Positions 53,666 through 63,437 of a DNA stretch of 63,437 bases are shown here, piece by piece; position 1 is the first letter of the stretch, and the number at the start of each line of letters is the position of its first letter. Location: the NCBI GenBank assembly GCA_022448525.1, contig JAKVCX010000013.1, positions 1 to 63,437 of the forward strand. Reading direction: 5' to 3'. A program made the position numbers and the translations under genes. Under the pieces are notes generated by a model. The model saw nothing but the letters and a program-made list of their open reading frames with translations, ran no database searches and was not told the origin of the DNA. This DNA is from Tenacibaculum sp. (GTDB lineage: Bacteria; Bacteroidota; Bacteroidia; Flavobacteriales; Flavobacteriaceae).

Positions 53666-54193
53666 ATGAGCGACAAAAAAACATTTACAGTATCCATATA
53701 TACTGAAAACAACATCGGAGTTTTAAATAGAATTTCAGCAATATTTCAAAGAAGACATATCAATATTGAAAGTGTCAATGTCTCAAAATCTGAAATTAAA
53801 AGCGTTTCTAGAATTACAATTTTGGTTCGAGTAACTGAAGATCAGATTAAAAAAATATTGGGTCAGTTAGAAAAACAGATTGAAGTAATCAAAGCTTATT
53901 ATCACACTGATGAAGATACAGTTTATCAAGAATCATGTCTTTTCAAATTGAGCACAGATTTACTTACTGAGAATGACGAAATTCAAAAGGTTATTAATGG
54001 AAGTAAATCCAGAGTAATAAATATTAACAAAGACTTTTTTGTATTAGAGAAATCGGGTACAAAAGAGGAAGTTGAAGAGTTATATCATTTGCTAGATAAA
54101 CATGGAATAATGCAATTCGTTCGATCTGGTCGTATCGCAATCACTAAAGAAGAAATGCCAGTATCGGAATTATTAGAATCGATCAAAAAATAA
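53666..54193 (+). CDS. ilvN: Acetolactate synthase, small regulatory subunit
   Basis: 175 residues, the length of IlvH-type subunits. The N-terminal ACT domain reads FTVSIYTENNIGVLNRISAI with RRHINIESVNVSKS; a second C-terminal domain follows from about residue 85 (YQESCLFKLSTD). It binds valine and related effectors to regulate IlvB. ilvC begins 29 bp downstream. Confidence 0.93.
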   Translation: MSDKKTFTVSIYTENNIGVLNRISAIFQRRHINIESVNVSKSEIKSVSRITILVRVTEDQIKKILGQLEKQIEVIKAYYHTDEDTVYQESCLFKLSTDLLTENDEIQKVINGSKSRVININKDFFVLEKSGTKEEVEELYHLLDKHGIMQFVRSGRIAITKEEMPVSELLESIKK

Positions 54194-54222
54194 ACAAACA
54201 CTAAGTAGAAAAACATAACATC

Positions 54223-55725
54223 ATGGGAAATTATTTTAACCAGTTATCATTAAGAGAAAAAATAGAACAATTAGGAAAATGTAGATTCATGGAATCTGAA
54301 GAGTTTTCTGAAGGAATTGAGGCATTAAAAGGTAAGAAAGTTGTAATTGTAGGTTGTGGTGCGCAAGGTTTGAACCAAGGATTGAATATGAGAGATTCTG
54401 GTTTAGATGTATCTTATGCTTTAAGACCATCTGCAATTAAAGAACAACGTCAGTCGTATAAGAATGCAACAGAAAATAATTTTGTTGTAGGCACTTATGA
54501 AGAGTTAATTCCAAATGCTGATTTGGTATGTAATTTAACTCCAGATAAGCAACACAGTAATGTGGTAAAAGCTGTGATGCCATTAATGAAAGAAGGAGCG
54601 ACATTGTCATATTCTCATGGATTTAATATTGTTGAAGAAGGAACTCAAGTTCGTAAAGATTTAACAGTAATTATGGTTGCACCTAAATGTCCTGGGAGTG
54701 AAGTTAGAGAAGAATATAAAAGAGGATTTGGAGTTCCAACATTAATTGCAGTTCATCCAGCTAATGATCCTGAATCAAAAGGTTTAGCACAAGCAAAAGC
54801 ATATGCTTATGCAACAGGTGGACATAGAGCTGGAGTTTTAGAATCATCTTTTGTAGCTGAGGTAAAATCTGATTTAATGGGTGAACAAACAATACTTTGT
54901 GGAGTATTACAAACAGCTTCAATTTTATGTTTTGACAAAATGGTAGAAGAAGGTGTAGAACCTCATTTTGCAAGTAAATTGGTTCAATACGGATGGGAAA
55001 CGATAACCGAAGCTTTAAAACATGGTGGAATTACAAATATGATGGATCGTCTTTCGAATCCAGCAAAACTTAAAGCATATCAATTATCTGAAGAATTGAA
55101 AGAAATTCTTCAACCATTATTTGACAAACATATGTCTGATATCATGTCTGGTCATTTTTCATCTACAATGATGGAAGATTGGTCGAAAGATGATAAAGAT
55201 TTATTGTCTTGGAGAGCAGCTACTGCAGAAACTGGTTTTGAGAAAACAGAAGCTACTGAAGTTGGAGTTTCAGAACAAGAATATTTCGATAAAGGAACAC
55301 TATTAGTTGCTTTTGTAAAATCTGGAGTAGAGTTGGCTTTTGAAACTATGGTTGCTTCAGGGATTATTGAAGAATCAGCGTATTACGAATCTTTACATGA
55401 GCTGCCATTAATTGCGAATACAGTTGCAAGAAAGAAATTGTATGAAATGAATAGAATTATCTCTGATACAGCGGAATATGGATGTTATTTATTCGATCAT
55501 GCAGCTAAACCGTTATTAACTGATTTTATGAAAACGGTAACTACAGATTTAGTCGGAAAAGAATTTTCGAGTTCAAATCATGTAGATAATGCACAATTGA
55601 TTAAAGTTAATAAAGCCATTAGAAATCATCCAATAGAAAAGGTAGGAGAGCGATTAAGAGAAGCTATGACTTCTATGAAAGCGATAAAAGAAGAGAAAGT
55701 AGAGGAGGAACTAGTCTTATCATAA
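54223..55725 (+). CDS. ilvC: Ketol-acid reductoisomerase, class II (long form)
   Basis: 500 residues, close to the E. coli long form rather than the ~330-residue short form. The NADPH fold is [20 protein letters not shown], with metal and substrate residues in [20 protein letters not shown] and, in the duplicated knotted domain, [20 protein letters not shown] and ISDTAEYG. It isomerises and reduces acetolactate. ilvA begins 3 bp after its stop. Confidence 0.97.
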   Translation: MGNYFNQLSLREKIEQLGKCRFMESEEFSEGIEALKGKKVVIVGCGAQGLNQGLNMRDSGLDVSYALRPSAIKEQRQSYKNATENNFVVGTYEELIPNADLVCNLTPDKQHSNVVKAVMPLMKEGATLSYSHGFNIVEEGTQVRKDLTVIMVAPKCPGSEVREEYKRGFGVPTLIAVHPANDPESKGLAQAKAYAYATGGHRAGVLESSFVAEVKSDLMGEQTILCGVLQTASILCFDKMVEEGVEPHFASKLVQYGWETITEALKHGGITNMMDRLSNPAKLKAYQLSEELKEILQPLFDKHMSDIMSGHFSSTMMEDWSKDDKDLLSWRAATAETGFEKTEATEVGVSEQEYFDKGTLLVAFVKSGVELAFETMVASGIIEESAYYESLHELPLIANTVARKKLYEMNRIISDTAEYGCYLFDHAAKPLLTDFMKTVTTDLVGKEFSSSNHVDNAQLIKVNKAIRNHPIEKVGERLREAMTSMKAIKEEKVEEELVLS

Positions 55726-55728
55726 CCA

Positions 55729-56997
55729 ATGGAATCAGTTGTAAGTAAAATATATTTTCCAGAATTAAAAGCAATAAAGGAAGCTGCCGTTACATTAAAA
55801 AATGTTGCGGCAGTAACTCCTTTGCAACAAAATTTTAATTTATCAAATAAATACAACGCAAATGTTCTTTTAAAAAGAGAAGATTTGCAACAAGTAAGGT
55901 CTTACAAAATTAGAGGAGCTTTTAATAAAATTAGCTCCTTATCAAGTCAAGAATTAGAAAAAGGAATTGTTTGTGCAAGTGCTGGAAATCATGCACAAGG
56001 AGTCGCTTTGGCATGTAATAAAATGAAAATCTTCGGAACTATTTTTATGCCAGCTCCAACACCAAAACAGAAAGTAGAACAAGTAAAAATGTTTGGTTCC
56101 GATTATGTTACCATCAAATTAGTTGGAGACACTTTTGATGATTCCTATAATGAGGCAATACAAAATGCTGAATTAGAAAATAAAACTTTTGTTCATCCTT
56201 TTGATGATGAGAAAGTAATCGAAGGTCAAGCCACGGTTGGTTTAGAAATATTAGAACAATCGGATGATACTATTGATTATGTTTTTGTTCCAGTTGGTGG
56301 AGGAGGTTTAGCCTCAGGATTATCTTCTGTTTTTAAATATATATCACCTCAAACTAAGATTATTGGGGTTGAACCATCTGGAGCTCCATCGATGCAATTA
56401 GCAATTGAAAAATCAGAAGCTGTAAAATTACCTTCTATTGACAAGTTTGTGGACGGTGCAGCTGTTCAAAAGGTGGGAGAACTTACGCATAAAATTTGTT
56501 TAGAGAATCTAGAAAAAATGATTACAGTTCCAGAAGGGAAAGTTTGTCAAACGATTCTGGAGATGTATAATAAAGAAGCTATCGTTGTAGAACCTGCAGG
56601 TGCTTTAACTGTAAGTGCACTTGATTTTTATAAAGATGAAATTGAAGGAAAAAATGTGGTTTGCGTTGTTAGTGGTAGTAATAACGATATAACAAGAACT
56701 GCCGAAATAAAAGAAAGAGCTTTATTATATAATGGTTTAAAACATTATTTCATTATAAGATTTCCACAAAGGGCAGGAGCGCTAAAAGAATTCGTTATGA
56801 ATGTTTTAGGAAAGCATGATGATATCACTTTTTTTGAGTATTCTAAGAAAACTACGCGCGAGAATGGTCCTGCTGTTGTGGGAATTGAATTAGTTAATAG
56901 TGACGATTTAGCACCACTTATTGAAAGAATGAAAAAATTAAACTTTTTTGGTGAGTACCTAAATGATAAACCGAATTTATTTGAGTTTTTAGTGTAA
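55729..56997 (+). CDS. ilvA: Threonine ammonia-lyase (deaminase), biosynthetic
   Basis: 422 residues. PLP lysine in QQVRSYKIRGAFNKISS, phosphate grip SAGNHAQGVALACNKMK and VPVGGGGLASGLSS. The C-terminus has one ACT-like domain (HYFIIRFPQRAGALKEFVMN), against two in E. coli IlvA (514 residues), which fits the shorter isoleucine-sensitive form. Makes 2-oxobutyrate for isoleucine. Last gene of the operon, before a terminator. Confidence 0.94.
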   Translation: MESVVSKIYFPELKAIKEAAVTLKNVAAVTPLQQNFNLSNKYNANVLLKREDLQQVRSYKIRGAFNKISSLSSQELEKGIVCASAGNHAQGVALACNKMKIFGTIFMPAPTPKQKVEQVKMFGSDYVTIKLVGDTFDDSYNEAIQNAELENKTFVHPFDDEKVIEGQATVGLEILEQSDDTIDYVFVPVGGGGLASGLSSVFKYISPQTKIIGVEPSGAPSMQLAIEKSEAVKLPSIDKFVDGAAVQKVGELTHKICLENLEKMITVPEGKVCQTILEMYNKEAIVVEPAGALTVSALDFYKDEIEGKNVVCVVSGSNNDITRTAEIKERALLYNGLKHYFIIRFPQRAGALKEFVMNVLGKHDDITFFEYSKKTTRENGPAVVGIELVNSDDLAPLIERMKKLNFFGEYLNDKPNLFEFLV

Positions 56998-57034
56998 AAG
57001 TTTACATTTAAAATAATTGTAAAATGTTATAACG

Positions 57035-57062
57035 AAACCGGCTTTGTTGCTCGGTTTTTTTT
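57035..57062 (+). terminator. Terminator of the ilv operon
   Basis: AAACCG and CGGTTT enclose an 11-nt loop and are followed by a run of T. Stem is short but the T-run is long. Confidence 0.7.
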
Positions 57063-57257
57063 GTTTTTTAGGTCTAGGTTTATAATATTTTTTTAACATT
57101 TTTTTGATTATTGCTTTTTTTATTAGAGTGTTAATCAGTATATTAGTAAAGTTCTTTTGTTGTTTTTAAAGAAATGACAAAAAATTAACGTTCTTATTAT
57201 TTATTGTAAATACACAAGAAAAACTAGTTTCATTTAAACATTTTAACCCCCCGAATC

Positions 57258-58355
57258 ATGAATAAAAAACTAAGGTTTTCAGCGCTACTATTGCTATTCT
57301 TTGTAGCAAATGTAAATTCCCAGTCGTCTAAAACGTGTTCTAACTCTGTTGACGACCCAATGTTAGATATGAACAGTATTACCAAATGTTCTATTGAAAA
57401 AAAATCTGACAACGATAAAGTACAAAAAGTTACCGTTCAAGTTACTTCTAGAAGGAGAAGAGTCGTAAGAAAAAGAGATAAAGCAACAGGTTTATCTTCA
57501 AACAATTCTTATTCTCACAAAATCGCCACAATGAAGAAGAAAGTAAATATGGTAAACTCTATTGTTGGTGTAAAAAAAGAAGAAATACCAGATATTTTAC
57601 CATTTGATTTTGTCGATCAAATTCCATTATTTAAAAACTGTGAGTCAGCAGCAATTTATGAGCAAAACAGATGCTTTAAAGTTAATCTAAGAAATCACAT
57701 TCGAAAAAACTTGAAGTATCCTCAAAGTGCTTATGATAGAGGAATACAAGGAAGAGTATACGCTCATTTTTCTATTGCTAAAGATGGAAGTATTAAAGAT
57801 TTAAAAGTTGTTTCACCTTATAAAGGAGATTTATTAGGAAAAGAAGCAAAAAGAATCATCAATAAATTACCAAAGTTTAAGCCAGGAGAACATAACGGAA
57901 GTACGGTAAATGTAAAGTATGGTTTGCCAATTACGTTTAAAATTCCGGGTAAAAAACCTACGAATGTTAGGAAAGTAAATACATCAAAAATTAAAGAAAC
58001 CATTCATAGTTTTTCGTCTTTAGATGAAATTCCTCAGTTTGACTCTTGTAAAAAGTCAAAGGATGATTCTATAACGTGTTTTAATACTAGCTTGATTCAA
58101 CATATTCAAAGTTATTTCGCATATCCTGAAGAAGCAAAAATGAAAAACTTAGAAGGTAATGTTGTAGTTAATTTTATTATCAATAAGAAAGGAGATGTAG
58201 TAGATATAACTGCTAATGGACCTGAAAATGCAAAGATTTTAGAAGTAGCAGCTGTCCGATTTATTGAAAAATTACCAAGGTTAAAAGCAGGTAAAATTGA
58301 AGGGAAAAGTGTAAATGCTTCTTATTCTTTTCCAATCAACTTCAAGTTGCATTAA
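57258..58355 (+). CDS. Periplasmic protein with two TonB C-terminal domains
   Basis: 365 residues. A signal peptide (RFSALLLLFFVANVNSQ) is followed by a basic linker (TSRRRRVVRKRDK) and two TonB C-terminal domains: residues ~150-230 (NLKYPQSAYDRGIQGRVYAH to INKLPKFKPGEHNGSTV) and ~260-365 (FAYPEEAKMKNLEGNVVVNF to EKLPRLKAGKIEGKSV). It lacks the inner-membrane anchor and Pro-rich spacer of true TonB, so it cannot transmit energy from ExbBD in the standard way. Placed just upstream of susCD; a plug-binding or assembly role is possible but is inference. Confidence 0.85.
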   Translation: MNKKLRFSALLLLFFVANVNSQSSKTCSNSVDDPMLDMNSITKCSIEKKSDNDKVQKVTVQVTSRRRRVVRKRDKATGLSSNNSYSHKIATMKKKVNMVNSIVGVKKEEIPDILPFDFVDQIPLFKNCESAAIYEQNRCFKVNLRNHIRKNLKYPQSAYDRGIQGRVYAHFSIAKDGSIKDLKVVSPYKGDLLGKEAKRIINKLPKFKPGEHNGSTVNVKYGLPITFKIPGKKPTNVRKVNTSKIKETIHSFSSLDEIPQFDSCKKSKDDSITCFNTSLIQHIQSYFAYPEEAKMKNLEGNVVVNFIINKKGDVVDITANGPENAKILEVAAVRFIEKLPRLKAGKIEGKSVNASYSFPINFKLH

Positions 58356-58376
58356 CAAACAAAATTCATAATCCAT

Positions 58377-58406
58377 CAACAACATCTACACCGTTAGATG
58401 TTGTTG
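58377..58406 (+). promoter_or_regulatory. Perfect 12-bp hairpin between the TonB-domain gene and susC
   Basis: CAACAACATCTA and TAGATGTTGTTG pair around CACCGT. No T-run follows, so it is a weak terminator at best and may mark RNA processing or limit read-through into susC. Confidence 0.5.
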
Positions 58407-58469
58407 TCGAACTCATAATTCTTCCCCTAAATCATAGGTTAAGTCTATAATCAATCATACCAAATCTAT

Positions 58470-61400
58470 ATGAGAAAACTATTTATATTATTTAATTTGT
58501 TGTGTCTCTCATTCATATCATTTGCCCAAGAGATCGAAGTAAAGGGTAAAGTAATCGACGCAGATACAAAGGAACCAATTCCAGGTGCCTTTATTTTATT
58601 AAAAGAAACTTCAGTTATAGCAGAGTCCCAGTTTGATGGTAGCTATATAATTAACGCCTCAATAGGCAAAGTCTTGGAAATAAGTTATCCGGGATATATC
58701 AAAAAAATTATTGTCGTGACAAGTTCCTTGATCGATATAGAATTAGCTATTGATACTGAAGAAAGTTTCTTAAATGAGGTTATAATTATTGGTTATGGTG
58801 CTCAAAGAAAAGAATTGGTTTCAGGTTCTTACAGTACTGTTAAACCAGAAGAAATTGAGAGAAATAATCCGCAGAGAATTGAACAAGCTTTACAAGGAAG
58901 AACGGCAGGTGTTCAAGTAAGTGCAAATTCAGGTTCGCCAGGTTCTGCTTATAATATTCGAATTAGAGGAATTACCACAAATGGAGATAATTCTCCTTTA
59001 GTTTTGGTAGATGGTGTGCAAATAGGTCCAGATTTAAGTATTATTGATCCTAATGACATCGAAAAAATTGATGTTATTAAAGATGCAAGTACAGCGATTT
59101 ATGGAGTTCGTGGTGCGAATGGTGTAATTTTAATAACTACTAAATCTGGTAAGAATAGTACAGAAACTCAATTTACTTACAGTTCGTCAGTTTCTATTCA
59201 GGAAACTACAAAAAAGCTCGACTTATTAAAAGGTGTAGAGTATGCCGCATTAGTGAATGAAACAGTTGCCGCTGATGGTGGAGTAATTCCTTATCAATTA
59301 GGAAATATTAATACTGATACCGATTGGCAAGATGCACTTTTTGAAGCTTCCCCAATGATAACACATCATATTGGAGCAACCGGAGGAGGAGAAAAATATA
59401 ATTATAATATTAGTGGAAGTTTACTTGATCAGAAAGGAATTATAGCTCCAGGACGATCGAACTTTGCAAGATGGACATTAAGAAGTAATCTAGGTTTAGA
59501 TTTAACTGATAAACTTAAACTTAATACCCTTGTTTTATATACCAATAATGTCAGAAGAACAATTCCAGAAGGAAGTAGAGGTTCTGTTTTATACTATGCG
59601 AATAATGCTTCGCCATTAACACCAATTTTTGATGGAACGGATGGTACTGGGCCTTCAAGAGGATTTTCTTACATAGGTCCAGAGCAAGGAAATGAAATAG
59701 TGAATCCTTTTGCTGTAATTGATAATACATTTAATGAAACAAGAGTGAATAGATTTACAGGGAAAATTGAATTTATTTATGATTTCCTCGAAAATTTTGA
59801 GTTTACTTCTCGAAATAGTTTTAATTATTCTGATGTTTACTCAAGAGCTTACTTTCCATTACAGTATTATGGAGAAAACAAAGTAGTAAATACTGTTCGT
59901 TTAGACCCTGTATCAGGTCAATTTAATTTAGATAGAAATGGAGATGGAGATAGAGATGTATTTAGTAGAGTGAATGAAAATACTCAGAATTTTTTCACTT
60001 TCATTTCCGAGAACTTTTTGAACTATAATTTTACGGTAGGAGAATCTCATAACTTTCAAACAACTTTAGGTTTCTCTTTAACAACAGAACAAAGTCAAGG
60101 TTTATTCGGTTCTGGTTTTTTAACTGGAAATGATTCTTGGAACAATGCGTTTTTGTTTAATACGCAGTCTTTTATAATCGATGATGATAATAACGGAACC
60201 AATGACATTCGTGAAACAATTAACTCAGATTCTTTTTCTGTAGAAGAACGTTATACTTCGATATTTGGTAGATTACAATATGATTACAGTGAGAAGTACT
60301 TGTTTTCAGCCATTCTTCGTCGAGATGCCTCAACACGTTTCGGTCCAAATAATAGAGTCGCGTATTTACCATCTTTTTCAGCTGGTTGGGTTGTTCATAA
60401 TGAAGACTTTTTAGGTGATACAGGTATTTCTAATTTTAAAATTAGAGGTAGTTGGGGACAAGTAGGAAACGACAAAATAGGATCGTATCGATGGTTAGGA
60501 TTCTTACAAGGTGTAAATGGTGATGCAACTTATCCTTTTGGTGATATTTTATCTTTTGGTAATGCGGTAGGAATATTGTCAAATCCTGATTTACAATGGG
60601 AAACAACAACACAAACAAACATTGGTTTCGATCTTGGGTTTTATGACAATAACTTGAACTTTACTTTTGATTATTATAAAAAGCGAACAGAAGATTTACT
60701 TGTTGTTCCTGAAATTTCGGCTTTACTAGGTGTTGGTGCACCAGGAAGTGGAGCTCCGTTTGTAAATGCAGGAACTATTGAAAATAGAGGAATTGAACTT
60801 AGTTTGAATTTTACTCATTATTTCTCTGATGATGTTTCCCTTTCTTTAAATTACAATTTAACTACAATTGATAATGAGGTAATCGATGTAAATAATGCAG
60901 CAGGATTTATTCCAGGTGGTTTATTCGGATTGAATCAACAGCCTTCAAGAATGCAAAATGGATTACCAATTGGAGTTTTTTATGGTCTACAAACTGACGG
61001 TATTTTTCAAACACAGGCTGAAATTGATGCGTTAGCTATTGATAGAGATGGAAATGGAACTTTAGATGAATATCAACCAGGTGCCGCTCCTGGAGACTTA
61101 AAATATGTCGATGTTGATGGAAATGGTTTCATCGAATTCGGTAGTGAGAATGATTTAACAGTACTAGGAAATCCAATTCCTGATTTTACAATGGGTGGAG
61201 GATTTAATTTTAAGTTTTACAATTTCGATTTTGGCGCTTCTTTTTATGCTTCTATTGGTAATGAAATAGTAAGAAGTTACGAACGATTTTTAACATATAG
61301 CAACAAGCTTTCATTATATAACGGGAGGTGGAAAGGACCGGGAACCTCAAATGAAATTCCAAGAGCCTCTACAAATGCCGCAAACAATCAATTGTTTTCT

Positions 61401-61652
61401 TCATTTTATGTTGAAGATGGTTCGTTTTTACGAATTCAAAATGTGCAATTAGGTTATACTGTAAATACAGAAGATATTAAAGGAATCGATTTTCTACGTC
61501 TATATTTTTCAGTGAATAATTTATACACATTTACAAAATATCGAGGCTATGATCCAGATATTTCCAATGCTGCTGCTATTGGAGCTGGTGTCGATTTAGG
61601 ACAATATCCACAACCAAGGATGTTCATTACAGGTGTTAAAGTTTTATTTTAA
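58470..61652 (+). CDS. SusC/RagA-family TonB-linked outer-membrane receptor
   Basis: 1060 residues. Signal peptide (LFILFNLLCLSFISFAQ), a CarboxypepD_reg-like domain (EVKGKVIDADTKEPIPGAFI), the plug (SFLNEVIIIGYGAQRKELVS, GVQVSANSGSPGSAYNIRIR, DASTAIYGVRGANGVILITT) and a long beta-barrel that ends GQYPQPRMFITGVKVLF with the aromatic C-terminal strand. It imports oligosaccharides with a SusD lid, using TonB energy. SusD follows after 11 bp. Confidence 0.95.
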   Translation: MRKLFILFNLLCLSFISFAQEIEVKGKVIDADTKEPIPGAFILLKETSVIAESQFDGSYIINASIGKVLEISYPGYIKKIIVVTSSLIDIELAIDTEESFLNEVIIIGYGAQRKELVSGSYSTVKPEEIERNNPQRIEQALQGRTAGVQVSANSGSPGSAYNIRIRGITTNGDNSPLVLVDGVQIGPDLSIIDPNDIEKIDVIKDASTAIYGVRGANGVILITTKSGKNSTETQFTYSSSVSIQETTKKLDLLKGVEYAALVNETVAADGGVIPYQLGNINTDTDWQDALFEASPMITHHIGATGGGEKYNYNISGSLLDQKGIIAPGRSNFARWTLRSNLGLDLTDKLKLNTLVLYTNNVRRTIPEGSRGSVLYYANNASPLTPIFDGTDGTGPSRGFSYIGPEQGNEIVNPFAVIDNTFNETRVNRFTGKIEFIYDFLENFEFTSRNSFNYSDVYSRAYFPLQYYGENKVVNTVRLDPVSGQFNLDRNGDGDRDVFSRVNENTQNFFTFISENFLNYNFTVGESHNFQTTLGFSLTTEQSQGLFGSGFLTGNDSWNNAFLFNTQSFIIDDDNNGTNDIRETINSDSFSVEERYTSIFGRLQYDYSEKYLFSAILRRDASTRFGPNNRVAYLPSFSAGWVVHNEDFLGDTGISNFKIRGSWGQVGNDKIGSYRWLGFLQGVNGDATYPFGDILSFGNAVGILSNPDLQWETTTQTNIGFDLGFYDNNLNFTFDYYKKRTEDLLVVPEISALLGVGAPGSGAPFVNAGTIENRGIELSLNFTHYFSDDVSLSLNYNLTTIDNEVIDVNNAAGFIPGGLFGLNQQPSRMQNGLPIGVFYGLQTDGIFQTQAEIDALAIDRDGNGTLDEYQPGAAPGDLKYVDVDGNGFIEFGSENDLTVLGNPIPDFTMGGGFNFKFYNFDFGASFYASIGNEIVRSYERFLTYSNKLSLYNGRWKGPGTSNEIPRASTNAANNQLFSSFYVEDGSFLRIQNVQLGYTVNTEDIKGIDFLRLYFSVNNLYTFTKYRGYDPDISNAAAIGAGVDLGQYPQPRMFITGVKVLF

Positions 61653-61663
61653 ATTAGGGAAGG

Positions 61664-63139
61664 ATGAAAAAAAATATAAAAACAATTACAATATTATTCT
61701 TGTTATTCATCGTGAGTTGCGACGGTTATTTAGATGTTTTACCAGATGGTCAAGAGAACACAGAGAACTATTTTAATACAGCAGAAGATTATGAAAATGC
61801 TTTAATTGGCGTTTATGATTTGTTATCAACTACATATTTAAACCAAATTTTAGGCGAAATAGCTTCTGATAATAGTTTATGTGGAGGTGAAAATCCAACT
61901 GATGTTTTGGATTGGCAACAAATTGATGATATGACGCATAATCCAGATAACGGAGCACTTCGAAATATTTTCCAATGGATGTATGCCGGAATTAGTCGTG
62001 CAAATTACATTATCGAATTTCAAGATAAAACTCCTTTTGCAAGAAAGGAACAAGTATTAGCGGAAACAAAATTCTTAAGAGCTTATTATTATTTCGAGTT
62101 GGTAAAGTTTTTTGGTAGCGTTCCAATGTATTTGGATAAAAGAATTACTATAGAAGAATCGCAGAGTATAGATAAATCACCTGTTGAAGAAATTTATGCT
62201 CAGCTAGAAAGAGATTTACAAGATGCATCTGCCGTTTTACCCTGGCAACAAACACAACCTGGTAGAGCAACAAGAGGAGCAGCTCTGGCTCTATTGGGTA
62301 AAGTGTTTTTGTATCAAAGTAAATTTTCTCAGGCAGCTCAGACTCTAGATGAGGTTATAGGCTCTGGTCAGTACATGTTGGTTTCAGATTTTGCAAGTAT
62401 ATTTTCAAATCAAAATGAAAATAATTCTGAGTCTGTTTTTGAAATTCAATATTTCGGACAAGAAGGAGCTAGCTTTGATTGTTTTCAATGTGTAGAAGGA
62501 AATATTGCTGTTGGTTTTATGGGACCTAGATTTAGAACTGGTAATTATGCTCCTTACGCCGATGGTTTTAGTTTCAATATACCTTCTTTAACCATTGTGA
62601 ATGCTTTTCAATCAGGAGATTTAAGAAGAGATGCAACTTATTTTAATATTAATGATTTTGTTGCAACTCGACCAGATGTAACCTTTACCGAAGGTCATGA
62701 TCATAATGGATATTATAACTTTAAGTACATTCCATATGCTGAAGGAAACGCCTTAGATCAACGATTAACTCACAGTAATAATTACAGAGCAATTCGTTAT
62801 GCAGATGTGTTATTAATGGCTGCAGAAGCACACTTACAAGGAGGAAGTGCTGGGACAGCACAAGGATATTTAGATCAGATTCGTGATCGAGCTTTTGGTA
62901 ATACTAATAACAGAATTTCTGCAACATTAGAGAATGTTTTAAATGAAAGAAGATTAGAATTAGCGGGTGAAGGTCATAGATTTTTTGATCAGGTAAGAAC
63001 GGGACAGACTTCTACAATTCCTGGATTTACTGCGAATAAGAATGAATTATTTCCAATACCGAGAATTGAAATTGAACTGGCAGGAAATAATTGGTGTCAA
63101 AATAAAGGATATGCAACTTCAACATGTTCTGAACAATAA
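61664..63139 (+). CDS. RagB/SusD-family surface glycan-binding lipoprotein
   Basis: 491 residues. Lipobox in ILFLLFIVSC (Cys19), then DGYLDVLPDGQENTENYFNT, TPR-like helices (QVLAETKFLRAYYYFELVKF) and the C-terminal SusD signature (LNERRLELAGEGHRFFDQVR, FPIPRIEIE). It caps the SusC channel and captures the glycan at the surface. Substrate cannot be set from this gene alone. Confidence 0.95.
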   Translation: MKKNIKTITILFLLFIVSCDGYLDVLPDGQENTENYFNTAEDYENALIGVYDLLSTTYLNQILGEIASDNSLCGGENPTDVLDWQQIDDMTHNPDNGALRNIFQWMYAGISRANYIIEFQDKTPFARKEQVLAETKFLRAYYYFELVKFFGSVPMYLDKRITIEESQSIDKSPVEEIYAQLERDLQDASAVLPWQQTQPGRATRGAALALLGKVFLYQSKFSQAAQTLDEVIGSGQYMLVSDFASIFSNQNENNSESVFEIQYFGQEGASFDCFQCVEGNIAVGFMGPRFRTGNYAPYADGFSFNIPSLTIVNAFQSGDLRRDATYFNINDFVATRPDVTFTEGHDHNGYYNFKYIPYAEGNALDQRLTHSNNYRAIRYADVLLMAAEAHLQGGSAGTAQGYLDQIRDRAFGNTNNRISATLENVLNERRLELAGEGHRFFDQVRTGQTSTIPGFTANKNELFPIPRIEIELAGNNWCQNKGYATSTCSEQ

Positions 63140-63153
63140 AAGAAGATAAGATT

Positions 63154-63437
63154 ATGAAGAAAATACTCAACATATTATTGATTATATTGATATTAGGATC
63201 ATGTACGGAGGATGAGCGAGATTTATCTTTTGTTGATTCTATAGTTGCACCGACGAACGTTGCAGCGACATATGATATTACACAGGACAATACAGGAAGT
63301 GTAACGATTACACCTACTGCAGATGGAGCAAGTAATTTTAAAGTTTACTTTGGCGATAATACAGCAGAGCCAGCGGAATTAGCTGCGGGTGAAAGTGTTG
63401 TTCATGTATATGCAGAAGGTACGTATGATTTAAAAAT
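63154..63437 (+). CDS. Surface lipoprotein, 5' part only (SusE/PKD-like), cut by window end
   Basis: The ATG 14 bp after the SusD stop opens a frame running off the window. A lipobox ILILGSC (Cys17) is followed by an acidic segment and the start of an Ig-like/PKD-type domain: VAPTNVAATYDITQDNTGSV, TADGASNFKVYFGDNTAEPA, VVHVYAEGTYDLK. It is the third gene of the susCD locus and probably a surface glycan-binding protein. Similar PKD lipoproteins follow susCD in laminarin loci of marine Flavobacteriia, from family memory, so laminarin is a hint only. Confidence 0.75.
   Translation, partial: MKKILNILLIILILGSCTEDERDLSFVDSIVAPTNVAATYDITQDNTGSVTITPTADGASNFKVYFGDNTAEPAELAAGESVVHVYAEGTYDLK

Overview
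The window is AT-rich DNA from a Bacteroidota chromosome, most likely a marine member of the Flavobacteriaceae. Evidence for this is the SusC/SusD pair at the right end, a T9SS type A sorting domain on a giant repeat adhesin, a DUF2723 glycosyltransferase-like protein, many small lipoproteins, and promoters of the TTG-N19/20-TAnnTTTG type in place of classical -35/-10 boxes. I see no tRNA, rRNA, CRISPR array, insertion sequence or prophage.

Left part (1-20.7 kb): a cut EamA transporter, accA, a lipoprotein followed by a TPR sensor kinase and response regulator, then 1.4 kb without long genes that holds three candidate micro-genes, several hairpins and a possible structured RNA. Next come queE with a lipoprotein RidA, a HerA/DUF853-like ATPase, a cysteine synthase, lipA (its start codon lies inside a perfect 18-bp hairpin), and a unit of Cys-rich membrane peptide, ECF sigma factor and Nramp-like transporter. 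A run of four lipoprotein genes (sulfatase, YHYH protein, MORN-like protein, SCO) ends against murB and an aminotransferase.

Middle (20.8-36.3 kb): an aspartyl protease with a PDZ domain, a DUF1573 protein, valS, a methyltransferase with a DUF2723 protein, a 1343-residue T9SS adhesin built on recently duplicated 180-bp DNA repeats, and a polytopic protein with four intramembrane histidines.

Right part (36.4-57 kb) is an amino-acid and nitrogen block: leuACDB; a PII protein with AmtB; gltBD; then ilvE-D-B-N-C-A. Together these take up ammonium, fix it through glutamate synthase and make leucine, isoleucine and valine. Between gltD and ilvE lies the most striking element of the window: two successive Ile/Val-rich leader peptides, each followed by a strong intrinsic terminator. 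In the second, mutually exclusive 1:2, 2:3 and 3:4 pairings can be drawn from the bases, so this is a tandem ribosome-mediated attenuator.

The right edge (57.2-63.4 kb) begins a glycan-uptake locus: a periplasmic protein with two TonB C-terminal domains, SusC, SusD and a truncated surface lipoprotein.
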